A stretch of DNA of 39,066 nucleotides from Balneolaceae bacterium. Its GTDB lineage: Bacteria > Bacteroidota > Rhodothermia > Balneolales > Balneolaceae. The position numbers and the translations under genes are program-made. The notes below the pieces were generated by a model. The model did no database searches and had not been told where the DNA came from. It saw only the letters and a list, made by a program, of their open reading frames with translations. Below are positions 24,084 to 32,690 of this stretch, in pieces (within the stretch, counting starts at the first letter, position 1; each line of letters opens with the position of its first letter). The DNA lies in assembly GCA_007694095.1 (NCBI GenBank), contig RECI01000183.1, forward strand, positions 1 through 39,066, written 5' to 3'.

Positions 24084-24308
24084 CCGGATTATTCACGAAT
24101 AGAAAGTTTTATAATTTCAAGTTATTGATATTATAAGTCGTACATGAAATATAGAGTAGCCCAAATTTGAGTTACCAGAAAAAGCGGCGAAATTTCCCTG
24201 TGAGCTGCGTTGAAGTGGAAAAAGCTTACTCAGGGTACTACAGGTACCCTTCCGTCGCTTTTTCCCCTTCGCCTTGCTCACAACGAAATTTCTTGGTGAA
24301 TAATCCGG
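24084..24308. repeat. 225-bp foldback (MITE-like) element
   Basis: Perfect 13-bp ends CCGGATTATTCAC (24084-24096) and GTGAATAATCCGG (24296-24308) enclose a nested hairpin. Its paired blocks are GAAATTTC (24189-24196/24285-24292), TGTGAGC/GCTCACA (24199-24205/24276-24282), GGAAAAAGC/GCTTTTTCC (24217-24225/24257-24265) and, at the centre, AGGGTAC-TACAG-GTACCCT (24232-24250). No coding sequence is inside. The architecture is that of a non-autonomous transposable or structured element. Confidence 0.8.
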
Positions 24309-24706
24309 CTTTAACAACTGTCGGCGAGTTAATATTGCGGTTTGCATAGTTCTTCCATCGCCGCCAACGGGGAAGTTCGTGGTGTGTTACAATTAAACAT
24401 CTCTATTAAAAAAGAAATTCCGTCCCAGGCGGGCGGGAATGTCTTGGTTCAATGCCGTTCGTTATGCCCGGCGGATCACTCCATGTGTCCTGTCATCCCG
24501 AGCCAATAATTTTTCCCAATACTGCGGGAAACACTATATCAGAGGTGACAGATCCAAATAGAAGATTTTTGCAGGTACAGGGCAGAGAACCGGAAAAGAA
24601 GAATAGTGCAACCCCTGTGGTCTGTGATCAAAAGCCCCGGATGGGGCGAGTGATATGGTAACCCCGGGTGGAGCGTTAATCGCCTCGCATTTTACACCCC
24701 CCTTTG

Positions 24707-24724
24707 CCCCCCTTTTTAGGGGGG
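24707..24724. repeat. C6/G6 hairpin
   Basis: CCCCCC-TTTTTA-GGGGGG forms a perfect 6-bp GC stem, preceded by another C-run and a CTTTG. The pattern occurs as an interspersed motif in many bacterial genomes; no gene is attached to it here. Confidence 0.6.
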
Positions 24725-25274
24725 AATTTAGGAGCGGAACCTGGGGATAAAGAGCCGCAAAAACAAGCCCCGAGTGACGAAATATTGAAAAATACAGGAG
24801 CAGTTCGAGGGGCAGCGGTGTGATGGTAGGCAGTGACCATCGTAAGGTGTTGGTCATGCTGAGGACGCCATTCGCCCATCGCCACTCGGTTCTTCGGTTT
24901 TTCGGTCATTCCCCTTTTTGATATGCGATAAACCGAATCACCGATGAACCGATTGACCGATCTGGTTTCGCCTTGCCAGGGATAACGGGGAAGGCGCGGT
25001 ACCGGATCCTTGAAAATGGGCCGAAAATAACACTTTTTACAATCTGTCACTGGTAGTAAGTGAGTGGAGCGAACGCATCGAGGGATCTCGCTACGCGTTC
25101 AAAAGATGAGCACTACGTGGGAATCGCTACGCACGGAACGCTGTGCGCCTGTCCCGTATAAACTTGTCGGGGTGAAAAAGATGAGCCCTGAGCTGGGGAT
25201 GACACATAACAAGGAGATTTCGCTTCGTGTTTAAAAGATGAGCCTTGCAACGGTTTGGAACTATAGCAGGGGGC

Positions 25275-25303
25275 ACAAGCCTCGCAGTTATAAACGAGAC
25301 GCT
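25275..25303. repeat. 29-bp repeat family B, divergent copy
   Basis: This copy shares the ends ACAAGCC and ATAAACGAGACGCT with two identical copies at 34162-34190 and 34236-34264, but the middle differs (TCGCAGTT in place of CCGTGGGG). Confidence 0.75.
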
Positions 25304-25437
25304 CATATCATTTTCCATTTATCTGTCATTGGCCGTTTACCTAATTAATTACGCGATAAGGCCTATCGAAAATCATATCTGTGTATCAAGAAATTTGTAA
25401 AATTTTGTTTAATAATAGCGGGTTATTTAGTAATTTC

Positions 25438-25463
25438 TATTTTAGATGTAAATATCTAAAATA
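25438..25463. promoter_or_regulatory. 26-bp perfect palindrome upstream of the CRTAC1-like gene
   Basis: Arms TATTTTAGAT (25438-25447) and ATCTAAAATA (25454-25463) are perfect complements around the 6-bp spacer GTAAAT. It lies about 137 bp before the ATG in AT-rich sequence at the edge of the repeat-rich interval. An operator for the downstream operon is possible, and a chance or repeat-derived hairpin cannot be excluded. Confidence 0.4.
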
Positions 25464-25599
25464 CTTTAAAAGCCTATGCACTCCGAATTTATTTATTCCT
25501 GTTATCCATAACCCGGTGAGGTTTTTGTTCTGCCAGCGAAACATAAAATGTATCATCTCAATATCTAAACAGATTTGTATTTAACCAATTTGATCTTTC

Positions 25600-27294
25600 A
25601 TGCCATTTCGGAAAATAATATTTAACTCTTGTTCCATTTATACCATTATCCTGTTCAGTTTGACTGCTTTATTCCTGGGGTCGGGCTGCGCAGAGAAGGA
25701 GGGTTCAGCTACCGGAGAATCAGGTACAGCAGCTATGCCCGCAGAGGGAACACATAATTTTGTTGATGTTACGAAGCCTTCAGGCATCGATTTTGTGCAT
25801 AAAATGGGAGATGAACACCTGAGCAATGTAATTGAATCTGTTGGTGGTGGTTGTGCTTTCCTGGATTTTAATCAAAATGGTCTCCTCGACCTATATATTG
25901 CAAACGGATCGTTCCATGATGTTATCAGTTCCGGTAACAGGCCACGTGTTCAGAGCAGAAACGCGCTTTATGAAAATCTTGGTAACGGCAGATTCAGAAA
26001 TGTCACAGAAAGGGCCAGGGTTGGTGATACAGGATATTCGATGGGCGTAACCATCGGAGATTTTAATAATAACGGATATCCCGACATCTATGTAAGTAAT
26101 TACGGACCTAATGTACTTTACAGGAATAACGGGGATGGTACTTTCACGGATATCACCTCACGTGCTGGTGTTGCCGGAAATGAGAGCAGTGCGGGCGCTG
26201 TATGGCTCGATTACAATAATAACGGGCTGCTTGATCTCTATGTCGCAAACTATGTTGAATTCAATCCGGAACTTAATCTCTCATATGCACCGGATGGCTA
26301 TCCGGGGCCACTAAATTTTAAAGGTCAGGCCGATGTTCTTTACCGGAATAATGGCGATGGCACATTTACGGATGTTACCGCGGAAATGGGGCTATACAAC
26401 CCGGCAGGCCGTGCGATGGGCGTAGGCTCACTGGATTTAGATGGAGATGGATACCCGGATATTTTTGTCGCAAATGATGCAATGGCCAATTACTTCTACA
26501 GAAATGAAGAGGGTAACGGGTTCAGAGATGTCGCTGTTCGGGCCGGCCTGGCTTTTAACAGGGGAGGGGAGGCAACCGCAAGCATGGGTGTTAGTTTTGC
26601 CGATTTCACAGGCGATGGCCTGATGGATCTGTTCGTTTCAGATGATTCTTACAATTCCCTGTATGAGAATCAGGGTGGCGGGCTATTCAGGGATGTCTCT
26701 TTCCCATCAGGTATAGCCATCGCCAGCGGTCAGCACGTTGGCTGGGCTGCGGCTTTCATCGATTTCAACAACAATACCCACAAAGATATTTATATCGTAA
26801 ACGGTGAGCTGAAGCACTTGCACGGCCAGGAAGACCAGTTATTCGAGAACGACGGCAACAGAGGCTTCAGGGATGTATCCGCGGATCAAGGGCCTTATTT
26901 CAGTGAAGCAATGGTTGGCAGGGGAGGATGTTTTGGTGATTTCGACAACGACGGAGATATCGATGTATTTATAGTGAATCTTAACCAGGAGGCTGTCTTA
27001 CTTCGTAACGATATTGGAAACAGAAACAACTGGCTGCTGGTTAATCTCGTGGGAACTCAAAGCAACCGGGACGGAATAGGTGCAACGGTTAGAGTTACTA
27101 CCGGTGATTTGACGCAGACTGACCAAAAAACCGGCGGCGGTCAATATCTTTCAAAAAACGATCCAAGACTTCATTTTGGATTGGGAGATTATGATATCAT
27201 CGACCGAATTGAAATTTCCTGGCCATCAGGTACTGTACAAAGCCTTGAAAATGTATCAGTTAACCAGATATTAACTATCGAAGAGCAGCAATAG
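25600..27294 (+). CDS. CRTAC1-like FG-GAP/VCBS + ASPIC/UnbV lipoprotein
   Basis: A 564-residue envelope lipoprotein (signal with 'LFLGSGCAE', lipid Cys about 30). Seven or so FG-GAP/VCBS repeats form an integrin-like beta-propeller, each with a calcium-binding-type loop: 'LDFNQNGLLDLYIANG', 'GDFNNNGYPDIYVSN', 'LDYNNNGLLDLYVAN', 'LDLDGDGYPDIFVAN', 'ADFTGDGLMDLFVSD', 'IDFNNNTHKDIYIVNG' and 'GDFDNDGDIDVFIVN'. The C-terminal ASPIC/UnbV domain follows (about 490-560: 'RDGIGATVRVTTGD', 'GGGQYLSKNDPRLHFGLGDYDIIDRIEISWPSGTVQ'). The domain plan matches animal CRTAC1 and enediyne-cluster UnbV. The next gene starts 10 bp downstream, indicating an operon. The molecular role of ASPIC/UnbV domains is not known; a structural or binding role on the envelope is likely. 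Confidence 0.92.
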   Translation: MPFRKIIFNSCSIYTIILFSLTALFLGSGCAEKEGSATGESGTAAMPAEGTHNFVDVTKPSGIDFVHKMGDEHLSNVIESVGGGCAFLDFNQNGLLDLYIANGSFHDVISSGNRPRVQSRNALYENLGNGRFRNVTERARVGDTGYSMGVTIGDFNNNGYPDIYVSNYGPNVLYRNNGDGTFTDITSRAGVAGNESSAGAVWLDYNNNGLLDLYVANYVEFNPELNLSYAPDGYPGPLNFKGQADVLYRNNGDGTFTDVTAEMGLYNPAGRAMGVGSLDLDGDGYPDIFVANDAMANYFYRNEEGNGFRDVAVRAGLAFNRGGEATASMGVSFADFTGDGLMDLFVSDDSYNSLYENQGGGLFRDVSFPSGIAIASGQHVGWAAAFIDFNNNTHKDIYIVNGELKHLHGQEDQLFENDGNRGFRDVSADQGPYFSEAMVGRGGCFGDFDNDGDIDVFIVNLNQEAVLLRNDIGNRNNWLLVNLVGTQSNRDGIGATVRVTTGDLTQTDQKTGGGQYLSKNDPRLHFGLGDYDIIDRIEISWPSGTVQSLENVSVNQILTIEEQQ

Positions 27295-27304
27295 AGATTT
27301 AAAA

Positions 27305-28744
27305 ATGAAAAAAACAGGTATCATCGTTGTAGTATTTGTTTTAAGCCTGGTTTACATCAGTGGGATATTGGTAAATCGAAGCCTCCCTGACGGGCATATC
27401 ATTATCACACGTGTTCCCGCTGATAAAAATATAAACCTGTCAATATCAGGTGTTGAGAAACTTGGTTTGGAAAATGCCCAAATTGTAAGTTTTTATCCGA
27501 ATAAACCAGAAAGCTCGCTCAATATACTGACAGCAAATTTTGCATCTGCCATATCCCCCGAATTATCTCCGGATAACCGTCATATTGTATTTTCAGCAAA
27601 AAAAGAGCCAGGTGATAACTGGCAAATCTGGTTGCTTAATCTCAGTAATTCAAGGACAGCGCAAATCACCGGTAACAGCCGTAATTGTTTCGATCCTGTA
27701 TTCCTGCCCGATGAAAGAATTGCTTTTAGCTGTACATGGGAGCATGAGAGGTACGGATCAGGAAGTACACTTTACACCGCAAGATCGGATGGAAGCAATC
27801 TGAAACCGATCACATTTCATCCACACGCCGATCATTCGGGTACGATTCTGCACGACGGTAGAATCCTGATGGTAAGCAATCAGGTATATCCTGAGACAGG
27901 CATTTCAAAATTGCTGGCATTGCGACCCGATGGAACCAATACCGGTTTGTTTTACCAAATACCGGATGGTTTTGAAATCCTCAGTAAAGCCCGTGAGAAT
28001 AAGGAGAATCACATTTTCTTTACCGCTGTAAATCAGCAAAACGGGAACAGAAGCACTCTTATACGTTTTTCTTACAATAATCCTTACAACTCAAAACAAA
28101 TCGTATATACTTCTGAGGCCGGCAACATACATTCACTTTATCCGGAGAATAGCGGGGACCTGTTTATTTCTTATCAAAAAAATACTGAAGAAACCTACGG
28201 TATTTATAGACTGGATCAACAGGGAATGGCAAAACCCATATATATTGACAGCGACTATCATTTTCTTGAGCCGGCATTCATCGAAGCCAAACCGTTCACA
28301 CCAAGAAAATTACCTTCTGCTTTACGCGAAGCAAGGAATTTTGGCATCGTGGTTTTTGTGGAAACCCCGCAGGCCTTGATGGCATCCGGAAGCTTTGCAG
28401 GTGAAAAAATTCAGGTTGTTGGTTTAGATGGAATATTGGATGAGTTTCCGGTGATGAGTGACGGTTCATTTTATGTACGAATGGGAGCCAGAACTCCGGT
28501 TCGGTTTCAGCGGGTCAATAGTCAAAATGAAATTGTGGAAGGGCCAACGTCATGGCTCTGGCTTATGACGGGAGAACGAAGGGGATTCACCGGGTGGGAT
28601 GAAAAACAGCTCACCGCTCCGGCCAACAGGGTTCCGGAAGCCATTAATCATCCCTACAGAGATGTGCCCGGCTTTGAAACCCCGGTACTCGGCATACAAG
28701 CTGATGAAAAGATGTTAAGTGAGGCAGGTCATGAAAATCAGTAA
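27305..28744 (+). CDS. TolB-like propeller protein related to hydrazine-synthase alpha (HzsA) family, heme motif lost
   Basis: A 479-residue protein with an N-terminal membrane anchor or signal (about 5-22) and a TolB/WD40-like propeller (about 80-340: 'PELSPDNRHIVFSAKKEPGDNWQIWLLNL', 'LYTARSDGSNLKPITFHPHADHSGTILHDGRILMVSNQV'). The C-terminal part (about 350-460) has the sequence plan of the HzsA-middle-domain family, in which a stretch of the kind 'GERRGCxGCHE...PENRVP' carries a c-type heme. Here the site reads G-E-R-R-G-F-T-G-W-D-E (423-433), so both Cys and the His of C-x-x-C-H are replaced by Phe428, Trp431 and Asp432. It overlaps the next gene, a genuine cytochrome, by 14 bp. It may be a heme-free scaffold for that protein. 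Family assignment is from memory of the motif. Confidence 0.75.
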   Translation: MKKTGIIVVVFVLSLVYISGILVNRSLPDGHIIITRVPADKNINLSISGVEKLGLENAQIVSFYPNKPESSLNILTANFASAISPELSPDNRHIVFSAKKEPGDNWQIWLLNLSNSRTAQITGNSRNCFDPVFLPDERIAFSCTWEHERYGSGSTLYTARSDGSNLKPITFHPHADHSGTILHDGRILMVSNQVYPETGISKLLALRPDGTNTGLFYQIPDGFEILSKARENKENHIFFTAVNQQNGNRSTLIRFSYNNPYNSKQIVYTSEAGNIHSLYPENSGDLFISYQKNTEETYGIYRLDQQGMAKPIYIDSDYHFLEPAFIEAKPFTPRKLPSALREARNFGIVVFVETPQALMASGSFAGEKIQVVGLDGILDEFPVMSDGSFYVRMGARTPVRFQRVNSQNEIVEGPTSWLWLMTGERRGFTGWDEKQLTAPANRVPEAINHPYRDVPGFETPVLGIQADEKMLSEAGHENQ

Positions 28745-30755
28745 TCGTTTAATTGTATTGCTTATACTCGGTTTGCTCATATTCCTGATGGGCTACAGGG
28801 GTTATCGTTGGTCACTTGACCACTATGAATATATGACAATCGGTGTAGTTACAGGTGATATCCTAAACAACAGGGAAGCAAAAATAGCAGCAGTAAAATG
28901 TTTGAGCTGTCATACATATACTCAAAAAGACGGCTTTTTACTCCAATTTGCCAAAAAGGACTATTCATCCCCCTACAACCTCGCTGTTTCTCCGGATAAC
29001 CGGAAACTATTTGTTACAGGCCAGGAATCCGGAGTTGTGTATATCATTGACCTTACGAACAATCAGATCATTTCGAGAATATCGGTTGGTGATCTTCCGC
29101 ACTCAGTGGCTGTATCCAGGGATGGAAGAAAGGCATATGTAACCAATCAATGGTCGAACAGTGTATCGGTGATTGATGTGGAAAACGGACTGGTTGAGAA
29201 TACCATCGAAGCGGGTGGAGGCCCGTCGGGTCTTGTACTCGATCAAAATGAGGAGTTTTTATATGTAGCAAATACCTATACATCTGATATTTCTGTGATT
29301 GACCTGAATCGCGGAGTGGAATCTAAAAGATTACGGGCAGGAAATTATCCCACAGGAATAAAAATATCACCTGATGGCCGACATGTACTGGCTGTGAGTC
29401 AGCGATCTGTTTTGGTTGAATACCGTGAGCCGCCTAAAACTGAAATAACTGTGATCAATACGGGCACCCAGAGAGTTCAGCAGAGAAAGTATTTTGAAGA
29501 GGCCCACATCATGGAAAAAGTAGATTTTACACCCACCGGAGATCTGGCCTTTACAACACTTGTTCGCCCAAGAAATCTAGTGCCCGCCGTACAGGTAGAG
29601 AACGGCTGGATGATGACGTTTGCTCTCGGTGTGATCTCACTCGAAACCGGAAAGATGTACCAACTGCCACTGGATGAGCCAAATACATTTTATGCAGATC
29701 CTTACGATGTGCGTATCACCCCTGACGGAAAACAGGCTTTTATTTCCCATTCAGGAGGGGATTATATCAGTGTGGTGAATATTGACAATGTAAGGGAGGT
29801 AATGAGGCATATTGATGACGGTTTGATCCTAAATGCTGAAAATGACCTGACGTTAAGTGATGAATATATCACGAAAAGAATTGCCACCGGTTCTAATCCT
29901 AAAGGGATGGAAATCTCTCCCGATGGAAGCTATCTCTTTATCGCGGAACGGTTATCTGATCAAATTGCGGTATTGAATACCCGGACACTGGAGTACGAGA
30001 AAAGCATACACATGAAAGGTGCCGATCAGTATTCACTATTAAGGAAGGGTGAGCAGCTGTTTAACAATTCCGGTCGTACGTTTCAAAATCAGTATAGCTG
30101 CTATTCATGCCATCCCGATAATCATGAAGACGGTTTGACTTACGATATGGATTTTTATCCGGGAGAAGATTTGTCGAACGTGCAGACACTGCGTGAACTT
30201 GCCGGCACATCCCCATTCAAATGGAATGGAAATAATGTGAGCATTTACATGCAGTGCGGTATGAGGTTTTCTACATTTGTGACCCGCACCGAAGCTTTTT
30301 CTCCGGACGACTTGAATGCATTGGTTGGATATATCACCAGCCAGATTTCTCATCCTCCAAACCTGTATCGAAGTGAAACCGGAGAGCTGACCGAAGCACA
30401 AAGAAGAGGCAAGGAAATTTTTGAGCGTACACGAACAAACGATGGAAGAGTAATTGAGGTCAGAGACCAGTGCATTACGTGCCACCCGCCTCCAAATTTT
30501 ACCGATAGGTTGAAGCATGATGTAGGAACGGCAACGGACAGAGACAACCACACCGAATTTCTTACGCCACACCTGAATAACATCTACGAATCGCCGCCTT
30601 ATTTGCATGACGGACGTGCGAATACACTGGAAGAACTGTGGACAGTGTACAATGATGATGATCTGCATGGTGTGGCAAATGATATGACCAAAGACCAGCT
30701 AAATGATCTTATTGAGTATTTACTTTCAATAGGAAGTGCCAAATATTATAACTAA
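28731..30755 (+). CDS. YVTN beta-propeller fused to MauG/cytochrome c peroxidase-like domain, three c-heme sites
   Basis: A 674-residue protein. I chose the ATG at 28731, with purine-rich GAGGCAGGT just upstream, over an in-frame GTG at 28719; it overlaps the preceding gene by 14 bp. An N-terminal anchor (about 6-20) is followed by a first heme site C-L-S-C-H (57-61), a YVTN/YncE-type propeller (about 75-440: 'YNLAVSPDNRKLFVTGQESGVVYIIDL', 'PHSVAVSRDGRKAYVTNQWSNSVSVIDV') and a C-terminal di-heme peroxidase-like part with C-Y-S-C-H (457-461) and C-I-T-C-H (581-585) and the 'APHLNNIYESPPYLHDGRANTLEEL'-like end typical of MauG/CcpA proteins. It should act on the periplasmic face in electron transfer or oxidation. 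It is the clearest redox component of the cluster; its electron donor and substrate are unknown. Confidence 0.9.
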   Translation: MKISNRLIVLLILGLLIFLMGYRGYRWSLDHYEYMTIGVVTGDILNNREAKIAAVKCLSCHTYTQKDGFLLQFAKKDYSSPYNLAVSPDNRKLFVTGQESGVVYIIDLTNNQIISRISVGDLPHSVAVSRDGRKAYVTNQWSNSVSVIDVENGLVENTIEAGGGPSGLVLDQNEEFLYVANTYTSDISVIDLNRGVESKRLRAGNYPTGIKISPDGRHVLAVSQRSVLVEYREPPKTEITVINTGTQRVQQRKYFEEAHIMEKVDFTPTGDLAFTTLVRPRNLVPAVQVENGWMMTFALGVISLETGKMYQLPLDEPNTFYADPYDVRITPDGKQAFISHSGGDYISVVNIDNVREVMRHIDDGLILNAENDLTLSDEYITKRIATGSNPKGMEISPDGSYLFIAERLSDQIAVLNTRTLEYEKSIHMKGADQYSLLRKGEQLFNNSGRTFQNQYSCYSCHPDNHEDGLTYDMDFYPGEDLSNVQTLRELAGTSPFKWNGNNVSIYMQCGMRFSTFVTRTEAFSPDDLNALVGYITSQISHPPNLYRSETGELTEAQRRGKEIFERTRTNDGRVIEVRDQCITCHPPPNFTDRLKHDVGTATDRDNHTEFLTPHLNNIYESPPYLHDGRANTLEELWTVYNDDDLHGVANDMTKDQLNDLIEYLLSIGSAKYYN

Positions 30756-30762
30756 TAATGCA

Positions 30763-31983
30763 ATGAAATCTAAAATGAAAAAACCCGTATTTAGTTTTTC
30801 AATAGTTGCTGTTTTTCTCATAGTGATCTTTATGATTAGCAGCGGATTCTATAGTCAAACGGCAGAGGTGACCTCCGAAAGTATCGTAGCAGGTGAATTG
30901 ATTATTGAAACACCCAGTGTTGAAGCAATTGAAAAGAATGCCGATACTGAAGTTCAGTCTGAAAATAAACCGATGCCAATCTATGGTGACTGGAGAGTAT
31001 TTACCATGGCTGATGGATTACCGTCTAATAAAGTAAATGCAGTAAAAATAGATGCGGACCGGATATTAGTCGGAACTGACCGCGGGCTGGCAGTACTTGA
31101 AAACGGTGAGTGGAGTGTTTATACCCCGGAAGACGGCCTGGCACATCGAAACGTGATTTCCATAGATGTGAACGAAGATAACGGTGATGTGTGGATCGGA
31201 ACCATGAATGGACTGAACCGGTGGTCGGCCGGAGTATTTGAACGCTTCGATCAATTCAACAGCGGGCTTGCCAACAATGTGGTTTATGATGTATCTGCTG
31301 GTCCCCGGTATACATGGATAGCGACAACTGCCGGTGCCAACCGGTACGATACGTACACCAATCAATGGAAAATATTTAATGAAGAAACGTCACCTATGCA
31401 TGAGCCCTGGTGTTATGGAATCACAAGTGCAGGAAATAAAGCATGGATAGCTGCCTGGGGAGGAGGTGTTTTGGAATACAACAACGATACCGATGAATTC
31501 AGGGTTTATCGTGATCCTGACGGTCATTTTCAGATTTCTCTATTTCCCGATGACGGGCTTGTCCATGATATCACAACCGGGGTGGCTTTTGATAATGGAA
31601 CTCTATGGGTCTCCACATATTTCGGTGCAGGCAGGTATAATGGACAACGCTGGTGGGGGTATCACGACCATGTTAGTGGGTTAACAAGTAATTTTATAAA
31701 TGCTGTTAATGCAAAAAACTCAATCGCTTATTTTGCTACGGATAATGGATTAAATACGTTTGACGGCACAACATGGGTTACATACAACACAAATCATGAT
31801 ACAGGTAAAGGAATTACCACGATCACGCATGGTGATACGGAGAGGCAAATGGTTACCGATACGTCTATTTCTCACGGATTCATATGGAATATGGATGCAC
31901 GGGATGATGTAATCTGGGTAGCTACCTCCATGGGTTTAAGCACTGCGAGAATCGTTGGGTATGTTGATGAAACGATCCTTTGA
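30763..31983 (+). CDS. Two-component-regulator-propeller (Reg_prop) protein without kinase domain
   Basis: A 406-residue exported or anchored protein. The most likely start is the ATG at 30763; the frame is open to a GTG at 30736 inside the preceding gene, and an ATG at 30775 is a second option. After a hydrophobic N-terminal segment and a low-complexity linker come repeats of the Reg_prop type: 'WRVFTMADGLPSNKVNAVKIDADRILVGTDRGLAVLENGEWSVYTPEDGLAHRNVISIDV', 'GDVWIGTMNGLNRWSAGVFERF', 'YTWIATTAGANRYDTYTNQWKIF' and 'TLWVSTYFGAGRYNGQRWWGY'. In hybrid two-component systems this propeller senses glycans outside the cytoplasm. Here the histidine kinase part is missing, so it is a free-standing propeller. 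It follows the cytochrome gene with almost no gap. Confidence 0.85.
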   Translation: MKSKMKKPVFSFSIVAVFLIVIFMISSGFYSQTAEVTSESIVAGELIIETPSVEAIEKNADTEVQSENKPMPIYGDWRVFTMADGLPSNKVNAVKIDADRILVGTDRGLAVLENGEWSVYTPEDGLAHRNVISIDVNEDNGDVWIGTMNGLNRWSAGVFERFDQFNSGLANNVVYDVSAGPRYTWIATTAGANRYDTYTNQWKIFNEETSPMHEPWCYGITSAGNKAWIAAWGGGVLEYNNDTDEFRVYRDPDGHFQISLFPDDGLVHDITTGVAFDNGTLWVSTYFGAGRYNGQRWWGYHDHVSGLTSNFINAVNAKNSIAYFATDNGLNTFDGTTWVTYNTNHDTGKGITTITHGDTERQMVTDTSISHGFIWNMDARDDVIWVATSMGLSTARIVGYVDETIL

Positions 31984-32096
31984 ATAAAAAGTGAAAAGTG
32001 CTCCTAATTTATCCCGCGAAGCGAAAAGCTGGAGCGGAGCGAAAGTCCCGACACTGAAGTGTTGGATTAATTAGAAATACATTAAATAAAATTGTT
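31984..32096. repeat. Short intergenic region with a repeat shared with 10872-10897
   Basis: The 113-bp gap contains a segment at 32024-32049 (AAAAGCTGGAGCGGAGCG..AGTCC) nearly identical to one after the ggt gene. It also carries a shorter version of the GTGAAAA string found there. It probably belongs to an interspersed repeat family. No terminator-like T-run is evident. Confidence 0.6.
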
Positions 32097-32675
32097 ATGA
32101 ATGAAACGCTACAAATGTCACATGATATTTTAAAAATGACTGCAAACGAAAGGGAAGAAATGATAAAGCTGGGAATAATTTCTCAGGATGAAGAATATCA
32201 GGAATATCTATTACCTGTGATTCACGAAACCAGGCCTCCGATAGAAAAAAAAGCAGTTCAGGCGCCCTGTGTAATCAATGAAGCTTTTAATTATCAACGG
32301 CCGTCATCATTTTCAAGAGCTATCAGGCTTGATCTTGGCAGCTATACTGTTTTGCTGATCTCAGGTACGGCCAGTGTAAATGAAGATGGGAAAGCGGCAC
32401 ATATCGGCGATTTCAGGGCGCAATGCTGGAGAACATTTAGAAATATCAGCGAACTGCTTCAGGCTGAGGATATGTCGTGGCACGATGTGGTGCGTACATC
32501 CTGCTACCTGAGGGATATTGAACGGGATTACAAAGACTTTAATGAAATTCGTACACAATTTTATAATTGGTTAAAGTTAGATCCGCTTCCCGCAAGTACG
32601 GGAATTCAGGCCAGGCTTTGTTGGGAAACATTGCTTGTAGAAATTGAAGCAATCGCTATTTGTAAAAACAAATAA
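32097..32675 (+). CDS. Rid family (RidA/YjgF/UK114-like) protein with N-terminal extension
   Basis: A 192-residue protein. The C-terminal 130 residues form a chorismate-mutase-like Rid domain: 'FSRAIRLDLGSYTVLLISGTASVNEDGKAAHIGDFRAQCWRTFRNISELLQAEDMSWHDVVRTSCYLRDIERDYKDFNEIRTQFY' and 'PASTGIQARLCWETLLVEIEAIAI', in which the Arg of 'IQARLCW' matches the position of the imine-binding Arg of RidA. The first roughly 60 residues are an acidic extension not found in RidA. RidA proteins hydrolyse reactive enamines and imines; Rid subgroups with extensions have other or unknown roles. No signal peptide is seen, so it is cytoplasmic, unlike its neighbours. It ends 15 bp before the second binding protein and is probably co-transcribed with it. 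Confidence 0.85.
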   Translation: MNETLQMSHDILKMTANEREEMIKLGIISQDEEYQEYLLPVIHETRPPIEKKAVQAPCVINEAFNYQRPSSFSRAIRLDLGSYTVLLISGTASVNEDGKAAHIGDFRAQCWRTFRNISELLQAEDMSWHDVVRTSCYLRDIERDYKDFNEIRTQFYNWLKLDPLPASTGIQARLCWETLLVEIEAIAICKNK

Positions 32676-32690
32676 ATCAGGTCAAATCCT

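Larger units (their letters stand above)
23650..25599. other. Gene-free, repeat-rich interval of about 1.95 kb
   Basis: No frame here gives a recognisable protein; the open frames are short and dissimilar to anything I know. The interval holds two copies of a hairpin repeat (23651-23712, 23735-23785), a 226-bp foldback element (24084-24308), a C-run/G-run hairpin (24707-24724), fragments of inverted pairs (TACTACCAGTGACAG at 23853 and its complement at 25044), direct copies of AAAGATGAGC around 25101-25240, one copy of a 29-bp element (25275-25303) and a 26-bp palindrome near the next gene. It looks like a deposit of interspersed repeats splitting a former gene cluster. Confidence 0.75.

Noticed and set aside
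24117-24661. Short open frames of 60-107 codons on both strands in the gene-free interval.
   Set aside because: They overlap palindromic repeats, have no coding-like composition or family resemblance, and lack plausible starts.
23853-25058. TACTACCAGTGACAG at 23853-23867 and its exact complement at 25044-25058 as possible ends of a 1.2-kb transposon.
   Set aside because: No transposase lies between them. A second inverted pair (AGATCCCTCGA at 23987, complement at 25078) is not nested as true element ends would be, and no flanking duplication is evident. They look like scattered repeat fragments.
17923-27294. An enediyne biosynthetic gene cluster, suggested by UnbU and UnbV homologues.
   Set aside because: No polyketide synthase, thioesterase or tailoring genes are present; UnbU and UnbV families are widespread outside such clusters.
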